Positions 8,399-16,134 of a DNA stretch of 64,000 nt are shown here, piece after piece (the stretch's first letter is position 1; each line of letters opens with the position of its first letter). A model generated the notes under the pieces. The model saw only the letters and a list, made by a program, of their open reading frames with translations. It did not search any database and was not told where the DNA came from. The DNA is from Actinoplanes sp. TBRC 11911 (GTDB lineage Bacteria; Actinomycetota; Actinomycetes; Mycobacteriales; Micromonosporaceae), in the NCBI RefSeq assembly GCF_012933445.1, contig NZ_JABBNC010000010.1, positions 62,001 to 126,000 of the forward strand. The letters run 5' to 3'. Position numbers and translations under genes: made by a program.

Positions 8399-8435
8399 AA
8401 AAGGCCGTCCCGGAGCCGGGACGGCCTTTCGTTGT
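8399..8435 (+). terminator. Rho-independent terminator of rbpA
   Basis: A near-perfect hairpin AAAGGCCGTCCCGG-AGC-CGGGACGGCCTTT is followed by CGTTGT, 20 bp after the rbpA stop. Its symmetry means it may also end transcription from the convergent fxsA gene. Confidence 0.9.
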
Positions 8436-8442
8436 GCCCGGA

Positions 8443-8967
8443 TCAGCGCATGACCTCGCCCTCGATGACCTCGCCCTCGATCGCCGCCGCGGGCGACGCG
8501 GGTGCCGGGGTGGGTTCGGCGTCGACCACGACCGGGTCGCCGCGCCGGACCCGCACGCGACGCGGGCCGAACAGGTCGCCGGCCACCGCGGCGTCGACGT
8601 GCCGCTCGGTGTAGCGCTCGGCGGCACGCCGGGCGAGCTGCCGGCCCGGGGGCAGCAGCAGCACGAGCCCGGCAACCGCCGAGATGTAGCCCGGGATGGC
8701 CAGCAGCAGCGAGCCGAACAGGCCGACCAGCGAGTTGGTCACCTGCCGGCCGGGCGGGCGGCCCTCGGCGGCGGCCGCCTGGAAGCGGCGCCACCCCCGG
8801 ATGCCCTCACGGCGCAGCAGGATCATGCCGGCCACGCTGGCGGCGACCAGCAACAGAATCGCCCAGGCGCCGCCGAGCAGGTGCACGGCCGTCACGAAGA
8901 CGGCGATCTCGGCGAGCGCGAGCAGGAACAAGCCCAAAGGAAGTAGTGCCAGGCCACGACCGCGCAT
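8443..8967 (-). CDS. fxsA: FxsA family membrane protein
   Basis: 174 residues from an ATG at 8967 preceded by GGAGGA; an upstream in-frame start at 9000 lacks that site. Hydrophobic segments lie at about 5-50 (LALLPLGLFLLALAEIAVFV and AWAILLLVAASVAGMILL) and 80-115, separated by the IRGWRRFQ region, as in FxsA. E. coli FxsA counters phage T7 exclusion by the F plasmid; its normal function is unclear. The C-terminus ends in a short acidic duplication, EGEVIEGEV. Confidence 0.85.
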   Translation of the reverse strand: MRGRGLALLPLGLFLLALAEIAVFVTAVHLLGGAWAILLLVAASVAGMILLRREGIRGWRRFQAAAAEGRPPGRQVTNSLVGLFGSLLLAIPGYISAVAGLVLLLPPGRQLARRAAERYTERHVDAAVAGDLFGPRRVRVRRGDPVVVDAEPTPAPASPAAAIEGEVIEGEVMR

Positions 8968-9015
8968 CAGGTCCTCCGCTTCACGCGAAACGCGAACCAC
9001 CCAAGCATGACACGG

Positions 9016-9804
9016 TCACGGCCAGGTCTGCCCTCGGCGGGGCTTGCGCCCGAGCATGCCCATCAGGTTGCTGCCCCGCGACTGCATGCCCCAGACAGTG
9101 ACCCTGAGCAGCTGTTCCTTGAAGATGTTGCCGCTCATCTTGCTGACGCCGTGTTCGCGCTCGGTGAACGTGATGGGCACCTCGGCGATGCGGAAACCGG
9201 ACTTGTACGTACGCCAGGCCAGCTCGACCTGGAACGAATAGCCGGTCGAGGCGACCGTCTCCACGTTGATCTCGTCGAGGACCGGCATCCGGTACGCACG
9301 GTACCCGCCGGTGGCGTCGCGGAACGGCATGCCCAGCGCCATCCGGATGTAGATGTTGCCGCCGCGCGAGAGCAGCAGCCGGCGCATCGGCCAGTTGTGC
9401 ACGCTGCCGCCGGAGATGTAGCGGGTGCCGAGCACCGCGTCGGTGTCGCGCAGCGCGTCGAGCAGCTTGGGCAGTTCCTCCGGGGCGTGCGAGCCGTCCG
9501 CGTCCATCTCGACGACCGCGTCGTAGCCCTTGTTCTTCGCCCAGGCGAACCCGGCCTTGTACGCGGCGCCGAGGCCTTCCTTGCCGGCCCGGTGCAGCAC
9601 GAAGATGTGGTCGTCGGTGGTGCTGAGCTCGTCGGCGATGCCGCCGGTGCCGTCGGGCGAGTTGTCGTCGGCGACCAGGATGTCGACGGCCGGGACCGCC
9701 CGGCGCACCCGCTCGGTGATCGAACGGATGTTGTCCGCCTCGTTGTAGGTCGGGATGACCACGAGGACCCGTCCGACTCCCGGGTAGCCTTCGGTCTCGC
9801 TCAC
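9016..9804 (-). CDS. ppm1: Polyprenol monophosphomannose synthase
   Basis: 262 residues. A GT2 glycosyltransferase of the dolichyl-phosphate mannose synthase type: VVIPTYNEADNI at the start, LVADDNSPDGT, the DxD region VVEMDADGSHAPE and ATGGYRAYR are all present. It transfers mannose from GDP-mannose to a polyprenyl phosphate on the inner membrane face, supplying lipomannan-type glycolipids and protein mannosylation. It overlaps the upstream lnt gene by 4 bp. In mycobacteria the two activities are often fused in one Ppm1 polypeptide; here they are separate, translationally coupled genes. Confidence 0.92.
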   Translation of the reverse strand: MSETEGYPGVGRVLVVIPTYNEADNIRSITERVRRAVPAVDILVADDNSPDGTGGIADELSTTDDHIFVLHRAGKEGLGAAYKAGFAWAKNKGYDAVVEMDADGSHAPEELPKLLDALRDTDAVLGTRYISGGSVHNWPMRRLLLSRGGNIYIRMALGMPFRDATGGYRAYRMPVLDEINVETVASTGYSFQVELAWRTYKSGFRIAEVPITFTEREHGVSKMSGNIFKEQLLRVTVWGMQSRGSNLMGMLGRKPRRGQTWP

Positions 9805-11402
9805 CGTGCCCCTGCCCTCTCGTCCTTTTCGTCGTCAAGGATCACGCGCCGGCGGCGGCGCAGCACCAGAGCACCGGCCAGGGCGGCGATCGTGAGCACC
9901 ACTGCCGCTACCTCGGGCGCGGCGCCCAAGCGCGTCGCTAGCGTAGTCGGTCCGCCCAGACGCATCGCACGCACCATCACGGATGCCACGTTGAAACCGC
10001 TCTCACCGTGGATGCGGCCGCTGGTATCGATGTACCCGGAGACGCCGACGGTGGAAACCATGAGGGCGTCGCGGCCGTGCTCGACGGCCCGTAGTTGCAC
10101 CATCGCCATCTGCTGGCGGGCCTCGGCGTCGGTGAAGGTGGCGTTGTTGGTCTGCACGGCGAGGACCTGGGCGCCGCCGGTCACCGTGTCCCGCACGATC
10201 CCGTCGTACGCCACCTCGAAGCAGATGACGTCGCCCAGGGTCAGCGGCCCGGTCTTGATGACACCGGGATGGTCCCCGGCGAGCATGTTCTGGACCAGGT
10301 CGACCTTGTCGGTGACCAGCCGGGCGACCGAGCGCAGCGGCATGTACTCGGCGAACGGCACCGGGTGCCGCTTGACGTAGGTCTGCGACGTGTCCGGCCC
10401 GGTGCCCGGATTCCAGAGGATGCCGGCGTTCTTGATGTCGCCGGGGGTGTCGGTCTGCAGGACCGCGCCGACCAGGATGGGCGCGCCGATCCGGTCGGCG
10501 GCCTCGGTGATCTCCTGCGCCGCGTCCGGGTTGCGCAGCGGGTCGATGTCGCTGGAGTTCTCCGGCCACACCACCAGGTCGGGCTTGGTGGCGGTGCCGG
10601 CCGCGACCTCGTTGGCGAGTTTCAGGGTGGCGTCGACGTGGTTGTCGAGCACGGCGCGGCGCTGCGAGTTGAAGTCGAGCCCGAGGCGCGGCACGTTGCC
10701 CTGCACGATCGCGACCGTCTTGGTGGTGGAGCCGCCGTGGCTGACCGGCACCAGCAGCGGCCCGGCCAGCAACGCCGCGAGCAGCACCGCGAACCCTAAC
10801 GCCGGGACGGAGAAGCGGCGGCGCCACAGCAGGGCGATCAGGGCGCCGCCGGCGGCGGCCACCACGAAGGTCACCAACGGCGCTCCCCCATACGCCGCGA
10901 CGCGCAGCGCGGGGGCGTCGCCCTGGCTGAACGCGAGCCGCCCCCACGGGAATCCCCCGAACGGGGCACGGTCGCGCAGCGCCTCCTGGCTGGTCCAGAG
11001 CAGCCCGGTCAGCAGCGGCCACATCCAGGGCCGGCGGTCCACCATCGGGGACAGCCAGGCGGTGGCCATGGCGAGCAGCCCGAGGAACGCGCCCTCGGCC
11101 ACCGACAGCAGGATCCAGGGGGCCCAGCCGGCACCGATCGTGGTCCAGCTGATCAGCGGCACGAACAGGACCAGGCCGGCCGCCCAGCCGAGCAGGAAAG
11201 CGGTGCGCAGACGACGGCGGTGCGCGGCCCCGGCCAGCAGCGCCACGCCGGCGGGCGCCAGCCACCACAGCCCGTACGGGGGAAAGGACAGCAGCAACGC
11301 CGCTCCGGACAGGATCGCCATCGGCAGCGCCCACCGGGCCCGGATCGGGCGGGGCGCGCCGGACGCCGTGACCAGCGGCGTAGCGGGGGGTTGCAGCGTC
11401 AT
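9801..11402 (-). CDS. lnt: Apolipoprotein N-acyltransferase
   Basis: 533 residues from the ATG at 11402 (a GTG two codons upstream is possible). About eight hydrophobic segments fill the N-terminal 220 residues, followed by a periplasmic-side nitrilase domain whose Glu-Lys-Cys triad is visible in VVWPENSSDID, YVKRHPVPFAEYMPL and GDVICFEVAYDG, then a last membrane helix and a basic tail. It adds the third acyl chain to diacylated lipoproteins. The coupling to ppm by a 4-bp overlap is typical of actinobacteria. Confidence 0.93.
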   Translation of the reverse strand: MTLQPPATPLVTASGAPRPIRARWALPMAILSGAALLLSFPPYGLWWLAPAGVALLAGAAHRRRLRTAFLLGWAAGLVLFVPLISWTTIGAGWAPWILLSVAEGAFLGLLAMATAWLSPMVDRRPWMWPLLTGLLWTSQEALRDRAPFGGFPWGRLAFSQGDAPALRVAAYGGAPLVTFVVAAAGGALIALLWRRRFSVPALGFAVLLAALLAGPLLVPVSHGGSTTKTVAIVQGNVPRLGLDFNSQRRAVLDNHVDATLKLANEVAAGTATKPDLVVWPENSSDIDPLRNPDAAQEITEAADRIGAPILVGAVLQTDTPGDIKNAGILWNPGTGPDTSQTYVKRHPVPFAEYMPLRSVARLVTDKVDLVQNMLAGDHPGVIKTGPLTLGDVICFEVAYDGIVRDTVTGGAQVLAVQTNNATFTDAEARQQMAMVQLRAVEHGRDALMVSTVGVSGYIDTSGRIHGESGFNVASVMVRAMRLGGPTTLATRLGAAPEVAAVVLTIAALAGALVLRRRRRVILDDEKDERAGAR

Positions 11403-11842
11403 TTCCACCCGCCGAAGGCTACCGGGCGACGCTGAGTGAGGGCAGAGGAGGCGCGGCCCGTCGGGGCCGCGCCTCGAGTTCTCCCTCGTCCCCTTCGCAC
11501 GGGGGGTGGCACGGGCCGGACGTCGCGATCGCCTTCGGACCGACAGGGCACGGACTGGCTGCCCGCGTCGTGCCGTTGTCTACTGGCGCTGCTCGATCCC
11601 CCCGCCCCACCACGGTCGCGCCTCGTCCGCGCCGCCCCGCCGACCCCCACCCACTGGACCTGGCTGTACGCGCGACCCCTGCGAGGACTGCGGCCAGTGG
11701 GCGAGAGGACGAAGCGAACAGAGCCGCTGCCGTGCTCAGGATTCGAAGACGGTAAGTCCTGCCCCCGCCCGCCTGTCAACCGCCTGACCCCCGCCCGGGC
11801 GTGTCGGGTTTCTCGGCGTGTCATCTCCCGTACCCGCCGGGG
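11403..11842. other. 440-bp gap between lnt and the kam cluster
   Basis: No frame is convincing. Several short frames are open on both strands, but they show no recognisable domain or ribosome binding site. The only clear structure is the hairpin at 11448-11475. An unrecognised small protein or small RNA cannot be ruled out. Confidence 0.45.
11448..11475. terminator. GC-rich hairpin upstream of lnt, possible terminator
   Basis: GAGGCGCGGCCC-GTC-(G)GGGCCGCGCCTC forms an almost perfect stem just outside the lnt start. On the minus strand it would sit between whatever precedes it and lnt. No U-tract follows on either side, so a terminator role is tentative. Confidence 0.45.
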
Positions 11843-13096
11843 TTACAGGCTGTTCAGCAGGGCACCGGCCACGTCCGGGTGATCGGTGGCGAGCAGACCG
11901 GCGGCGGCCAGCACATACCGCTGATCGACCACGGTCCGCGCCCGCACCGGCGCCGCCCAGCCGCCCGCGACGTCGGACAAGAGCGCGTGCAGCACATATT
12001 CGCCGCCGCCGTGGCGCAGCACCCCGCCGGAACCCACCACCAGGCGCACGTCGCGCAGGTCCCGGCCGCCGGTGCGGGGCTGACCGGGACCGGACGAGTG
12101 GCCTCGCGCGTGCCGCCGCAACGCGATCGTGGCGGCCGCGGCGGCTAACGCACGGTCATCGGTGAGGTGTCCGCTTTTCGGTAGTGCCAATTTCTCCGAT
12201 GTGGCGGCCGTGCGTGTCCCGTCGGCACCGGCTGCGACACCGAGGTCACCCTCGACGGTTCTCGACCGCCACAGCGTGCCCGCCACATCGCGTCGCGGCC
12301 CGGTCTCGGCCTCCGCGTCCGGCAGCAGCGCCGAGTACACGTCGGTGGTGGCGCCGCCCACGTCCACCACCAGCACACCGGCGCCGGTGCGGTCGGCGAG
12401 CAGTTCCACCCCGGCCAGTACGGCGTCCGGGGTGGCCGAGCGCACCAGCGACGCGAACCGGCCGCCCCGGGAGAGTCTCTTGCCGCCGATGACGTGCCGC
12501 AGGAACACCGACCGGATCGCCGACCGGGCCGGGGCGGGGTCGAGTTCGCCGATGCGGGGCAGCACGTTGCCGGTCACGGTCACCGGGATGCGCCGGTGCG
12601 TGAGCAGGGCCGCGGCGTCCGGGCGTACGCGGGAATTGCCGGCCAGCACCACCGGGAGCCGCAACCGGGAGGTGGCCAGCCGCCCAGCGTTGTGCATCAG
12701 CACCGAGGCGTCGCCGCCGTCGGTGCCGCCGACCAGCAGGATCACGTCCGGCCGCGACGCGCGCAACGCCTGCACCGACCGCCCGTCGAGCCGGCCCGCC
12801 GCGACGTGCACCACCTGGGCACCCGCGGACAGCCCCACCCGGTGGCCGGCCTCGGCGGTGACCAGCGCCTCGTAGCCGACGACCGCGAGCCGCAGCCCGC
12901 CCCCGGCCGAGGAGCAGACGTACAGCTCGTCGCCGGTGCCGCCGACCGCGGCGACGGCCTGATCCAAACCGGTCAGCACGTCGGTGGCGGCGGTCGTGGG
13001 CACCTCGGCGCGGCGGACCAGTGTCGCGGTGCCGAGGTCGATCAGGGCCGCTTTCGTGTACGTGGACCCGACGTCCGCGCAGACAACCGTCGTCAC
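11843..13096 (-). CDS. MutL/GlmL-family reactivating ATPase of the lysine aminomutase cluster
   Basis: 417 residues from a GTG at 13096 that overlaps the kal stop by 4 bp. The actin-fold ATPase signature is clear: CADVGSTYTKAALIDL at the start, LLVGGTDGGDASVLMHNA, GVLVVDVGGATTDVYS in the middle and VVGSGGVLRHG near the end. MutL/GlmL proteins accompany adenosylcobalamin-dependent mutases and are thought to reactivate them; kamB plays this part in lysine fermenters. As the last gene of an operon holding kamD and kamE it most likely services lysine 5,6-aminomutase. Confidence 0.85.
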   Translation of the reverse strand: MTTVVCADVGSTYTKAALIDLGTATLVRRAEVPTTAATDVLTGLDQAVAAVGGTGDELYVCSSAGGGLRLAVVGYEALVTAEAGHRVGLSAGAQVVHVAAGRLDGRSVQALRASRPDVILLVGGTDGGDASVLMHNAGRLATSRLRLPVVLAGNSRVRPDAAALLTHRRIPVTVTGNVLPRIGELDPAPARSAIRSVFLRHVIGGKRLSRGGRFASLVRSATPDAVLAGVELLADRTGAGVLVVDVGGATTDVYSALLPDAEAETGPRRDVAGTLWRSRTVEGDLGVAAGADGTRTAATSEKLALPKSGHLTDDRALAAAAATIALRRHARGHSSGPGQPRTGGRDLRDVRLVVGSGGVLRHGGGEYVLHALLSDVAGGWAAPVRARTVVDQRYVLAAAGLLATDHPDVAGALLNSL

Positions 13097-13458
13097 GGCT
13101 TCGGCGGGACCACGACCGTGCCGGTGGCGCTCACCGCGACGATCGGCTCGTCCAGCACCCGCGCCGACGAGCCGCCGGTACCGCGGCACACCACCGTGGA
13201 CGTGAACGCGATCTTGCGGGAGCGCTTCCCCATGTGCACCACCGTGGCGGTCACCTCGAGCACGTCGCCGGCCTGCACCGGGGCCTTGAACTGCACGTCG
13301 TCGTAGGAGGCGAACAGGCCCTCGTCGCCGTCGAGCCGGATGCAGACCTCGGTGGCGACGTCCCCGAACAGGCCCAGCGAGTACGCGCCGTCGACCAGGT
13401 TCCCGGCGTAGTGGGCGTGCGCGTACGGCACGTACCGGCGATGCGTCACGGTGATCAC
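13093..13458 (-). CDS. kal: 3-aminobutyryl-CoA ammonia lyase
   Basis: 121 residues of hot-dog fold type. The start MITVTHRRYVPYAHAHYAGNLVDGAYSLGLFGDVATE matches Kal, the lysine-fermentation enzyme that removes ammonia from L-3-aminobutyryl-CoA to give crotonyl-CoA. The rest follows the small single-domain length, with YDDVQFKAPVQAGDVLEV. It overlaps both neighbours by 4 bp (kamE upstream, the MutL-like gene downstream), so all three are translationally coupled. Confidence 0.88.
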   Translation of the reverse strand: MITVTHRRYVPYAHAHYAGNLVDGAYSLGLFGDVATEVCIRLDGDEGLFASYDDVQFKAPVQAGDVLEVTATVVHMGKRSRKIAFTSTVVCRGTGGSSARVLDEPIVAVSATGTVVVPPKP

Positions 13459-14189
13459 TTCGGCTCCTTGATGATGGCGTGGACCAGATAGGAGGCGACC
13501 TCGCGCGGCGTGGTGCCCCGGCCGAAGATCCGGTCGACGCCCAGCTCCCCGGTCATCAGCTCGTCGAACCGCGGCCCGCCCACGATCAACAGCGGCCGCC
13601 GCCCTTCCGGCAGCGCCTCGCGGAACGCCGCCGACATGGCCCGCGTGTTCTGCAGGTGCGCGTCGCGCTGGGTGACCACCTGCGACACCAGCACCGCGTC
13701 GGCCTTCTTCGCGCGGGCCGTCTCCACCAGGTCGGGCACCGACACCTGGGCGCCCATGTTGGTCACCGACAGCTCGGTGTAGGACTCCAGGCCCTTCTCC
13801 CCCGCGATGCCCTTGAGGTTGAGGATCGCGTCGATGCCCACGGTGTGCGCGTCGGTGCCGATGCAGGCCCCCACCACGCTCAACGGCCGCCGCAGCCCGC
13901 GTTTGACCGCCGCGTTGACCTCCCTGGCGCTCAGCAGCGGGTAATCACGCTCGACGACCTGCACCTTGCCGGTGTCCACGAGGTGACCGACCTTGCCGTA
14001 GACGACGAAGAACGTGTACGCGTCGCCCATCTGTTTCGCGTGCACCAGCATCGCCGGCTCCATGCCCATCTTCGCGGCGAGCTGCAACGCGGCCCCTTCG
14101 GCCCGCTTGTCGTGCGGGACCGGCAGCGTGAACGACAGCTGCACCATCCCGTCCCCGGTGGTGTCCCCGTACGGCCGGATAATCGTCAC
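13455..14189 (-). CDS. kamE: Lysine 5,6-aminomutase beta subunit (B12- and PLP-binding)
   Basis: 244 residues from the GTG at 14189 (VTIIRPYGDTTGDGMVQLSF). The cobalamin-binding signature DxHxxG is present as GTDAHTVGIDAIL, followed by GAQVSVPDLVETARAKKADA and the terminal VGGPRFDELMTGELGVDRIFGRG of a Rossmann B12 domain. KamE pairs with KamD to migrate the terminal amino group of D-lysine or L-beta-lysine. Its partner gene is normally adjacent; here kamD is separated by an ATPase-RloB pair. The start codon overlaps the rloB stop by 4 bp. Confidence 0.93.
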   Translation of the reverse strand: MTIIRPYGDTTGDGMVQLSFTLPVPHDKRAEGAALQLAAKMGMEPAMLVHAKQMGDAYTFFVVYGKVGHLVDTGKVQVVERDYPLLSAREVNAAVKRGLRRPLSVVGACIGTDAHTVGIDAILNLKGIAGEKGLESYTELSVTNMGAQVSVPDLVETARAKKADAVLVSQVVTQRDAHLQNTRAMSAAFREALPEGRRPLLIVGGPRFDELMTGELGVDRIFGRGTTPREVASYLVHAIIKEPK

Positions 14190-14767
14190 GGTTGCTCCAG
14201 AATCGTGGCGACCAGGGCCCAGACCCCGGTCGAGGGGTTGGTCGCGTGGTCGGGTCCGGTGGGATCCAGTTCCCGGGCTCGTTTCACCGCGTCCGGCACG
14301 CCGGCGGAGAAGTCCTCGAACCTCAACCGCGTTTTGTCGTACGCGGGCAGGTCGCGCTTGAGAATGCGGTGCACGGCGCGGCAGTCGGCGCAGTGCACGG
14401 TGCACCCGGCGCGGTGCAGCAGGAGCCACAGCTCGAAGCACGGGTTCGAGATGGCCATCTTGATGCCGTGCTTGTCCGCCAGCCGCAGCGCTTTGGTTAT
14501 CTGGCCCCCCGCCCGCTCGAAGTGATCGACGTCGACGACACACCACACCTGGTGGTAGCGGCCCCCCATCATCTTCCGCCAGGCATGCCGAACGACCTCC
14601 TCCGGAGCCACCTGCCCCTTCTCGATGATCGACAGGCGCATCGAAGGCGGACAGTGCGCGTCTCGCAGGCCTGTGAAATATGCGGATTCCGTCGCGTCAG
14701 AGCCGCAGACTATGAGAACTCGGGACGCGGCCCGCCTCCTCGGCTCACCGTCACGCCGCATTGTCAT
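14186..14767 (-). CDS. rloB: RloB family protein
   Basis: 193 residues from an ATG at 14767, which overlaps the end of the AAA ATPase gene by 17 bp. The opening VLIVCGSDATESAYFTGLRD, the block QVWCVVDVDHFERAGGQI and SNPCFELWLLLH are the conserved motifs of RloB, a Toprim-like family usually encoded next to a RloA-type AAA ATPase. Such pairs occur in restriction and defence loci and resemble anti-phage ATPase-Toprim systems, although RloB itself is poorly characterised. Two Cys near CTVHCADCRAVH may bind metal. Its stop overlaps the kamE start by 4 bp. Confidence 0.85.
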   Translation of the reverse strand: MTMRRDGEPRRRAASRVLIVCGSDATESAYFTGLRDAHCPPSMRLSIIEKGQVAPEEVVRHAWRKMMGGRYHQVWCVVDVDHFERAGGQITKALRLADKHGIKMAISNPCFELWLLLHRAGCTVHCADCRAVHRILKRDLPAYDKTRLRFEDFSAGVPDAVKRARELDPTGPDHATNPSTGVWALVATILEQP

Positions 14768-16067
14768 GATCGCTTTCGTCTCGCGCCGTGATGAGCTGCC
14801 GTACCAGAGAATCCGGGAAAATACGCGGCACAGCGCGATAGATTCCGTCGAGGTAGTCGTGATCTCGTTCCTCGCCTTTGCCGGGGCGGAAACTGGTAAG
14901 CGGGTAAATGGACGTGGCGCCGTCCTTGTTCTTGTCGACGAACCAGATCTCGTCGCGCCTGAGCACGTCGTTGAGATCCAGGTTGGTTCCCAGCAGTGCG
15001 GTGTCATGGGTCGTGAAGATCAGCTGAGCGCCGTGCGGGTTGGCGCTGCCGTCCCGGAACAATTCCAAGAGCCGGGTGGTCAGCAGCGGGTGCAGGCTCG
15101 CGTCGATCTCGTCGACGACGAGCGTGGCTCCGTCATTCAGCGCCGAAAGGATCGCGGCCAGCAGGTCAGCTACGGCCAGCGTTCCGTCCGATTCGTCCGC
15201 CGGGCTGAACGGCACCCGCTTCTCGCCGTGCAGGAAGGTGAGCTCGTCCTGCAGGTCTCCCCTCTTACGGCGGTCCTCGATAGTCCTTCGGGCGATCTGG
15301 TGCCGGCCCTCGACGTTGTCGTCAACGATTTCGGCGGCCGACCGCGCATAGGCGGCCTCGGCGTTCGTGGGGACGATCTCCAGGTCGACGATCCCCAGGT
15401 CAGCCCTTTTCAGCAGCTCGATGAACTCGGGATGGCGATGCACGGCATCGATGACGTGGTCGGCCACCTCGCCGGGGCTGTCGGCCGAGGGTCGGGCGCC
15501 GTCGAGAATCCGCAGGCCGTCGCGGAACCACCGGTAGACCGGCAGGACCTCCTCTTGCCTCGTTTGTGCCGCCATGCTCAGGAAGAACGAGTTGCGGCCA
15601 AGTGCCCCGCCCAGCAGTTCCGCCCGGCGCCGGCGATCCTTGATCGTGGAGCCGAACTCGACCGTCTGACCCTGCCGCTCGAAGATGACGCGCTTGTGGC
15701 GGCGGGGGTATGCGTACAGCCACTCCTCCCGCACGACGGCGTCGTCGAGGCTGACCCCGTACAGGTACCGAGTGCCGTCGAGGACCAGGACGACGACGTA
15801 GGACGACGGCTCGGCCGCCGCCTGCGGGTCGAGGCGGAACGGATCACGCGGTATCTCGGCGTCGGGTTCCCACGTCCGGAAGGAGTGCAGAACCGCCTGC
15901 TGGAACCAATGCAGCCCGTCAATCAGGTTCGACTTGCCGGCGGCATTCGGTCCGTAGATCGCGGTCACCGGCAGAACAAGCGGCTCCCGGCCACGAACCG
16001 GAAACAGGAGCAATTCGTGCTCATCCCGGATCGATCGATGATTGGCCAGCTGGAAACTTCGTAACAC
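14751..16067 (-). CDS. RloA-like AAA family ATPase (AAA15/21 type)
   Basis: 438 residues. The GTG at 16067 is preferred, with CAGGAG 5 bp upstream and homology starting at VVLRSFQLANHRSIRDEHEL. Walker A is YGPNAAGKSNLIDGL, Walker B TLVVDEIDASLHPLL and the His switch IFTTHDTALLG, all as in SMC/ABC-like AAA15 and RloA proteins. It overlaps rloB by 17 bp, so the two form a unit. It starts 67 bp after the kamD stop. The 16070-16150 junction and the start of rloB look less GC-rich than the flanking kam genes, which hints at later acquisition. Confidence 0.87.
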   Translation of the reverse strand: MLRSFQLANHRSIRDEHELLLFPVRGREPLVLPVTAIYGPNAAGKSNLIDGLHWFQQAVLHSFRTWEPDAEIPRDPFRLDPQAAAEPSSYVVVLVLDGTRYLYGVSLDDAVVREEWLYAYPRRHKRVIFERQGQTVEFGSTIKDRRRRAELLGGALGRNSFFLSMAAQTRQEEVLPVYRWFRDGLRILDGARPSADSPGEVADHVIDAVHRHPEFIELLKRADLGIVDLEIVPTNAEAAYARSAAEIVDDNVEGRHQIARRTIEDRRKRGDLQDELTFLHGEKRVPFSPADESDGTLAVADLLAAILSALNDGATLVVDEIDASLHPLLTTRLLELFRDGSANPHGAQLIFTTHDTALLGTNLDLNDVLRRDEIWFVDKNKDGATSIYPLTSFRPGKGEERDHDYLDGIYRAVPRIFPDSLVRQLITARDESDHDNAA

Positions 16068-16134
16068 GACGGCTCCTGACGAAATGGGGGGCTCGTCCTC
16101 CGAGTAAAACGCAAGATCACGTCGGTTCTCGTCG

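Noticed and set aside
8443..8480. Frameshift or repeat expansion at the fxsA C-terminus
   Set aside because: Only a single 15-bp duplication (EGEVI/EGEVM) is present, in frame, and ends the gene normally.
11735..11760. ATTCGAA sequence resembling a tRNA T loop
   Set aside because: No matching T stem, anticodon arm or acceptor stem could be drawn around it.
11399..11824. 141-codon minus-strand frame between lnt and the kam cluster
   Set aside because: Composition is low-complexity Arg/Gly/Ser, there is no ribosome binding site or recognisable domain, and a strong hairpin interrupts its end.
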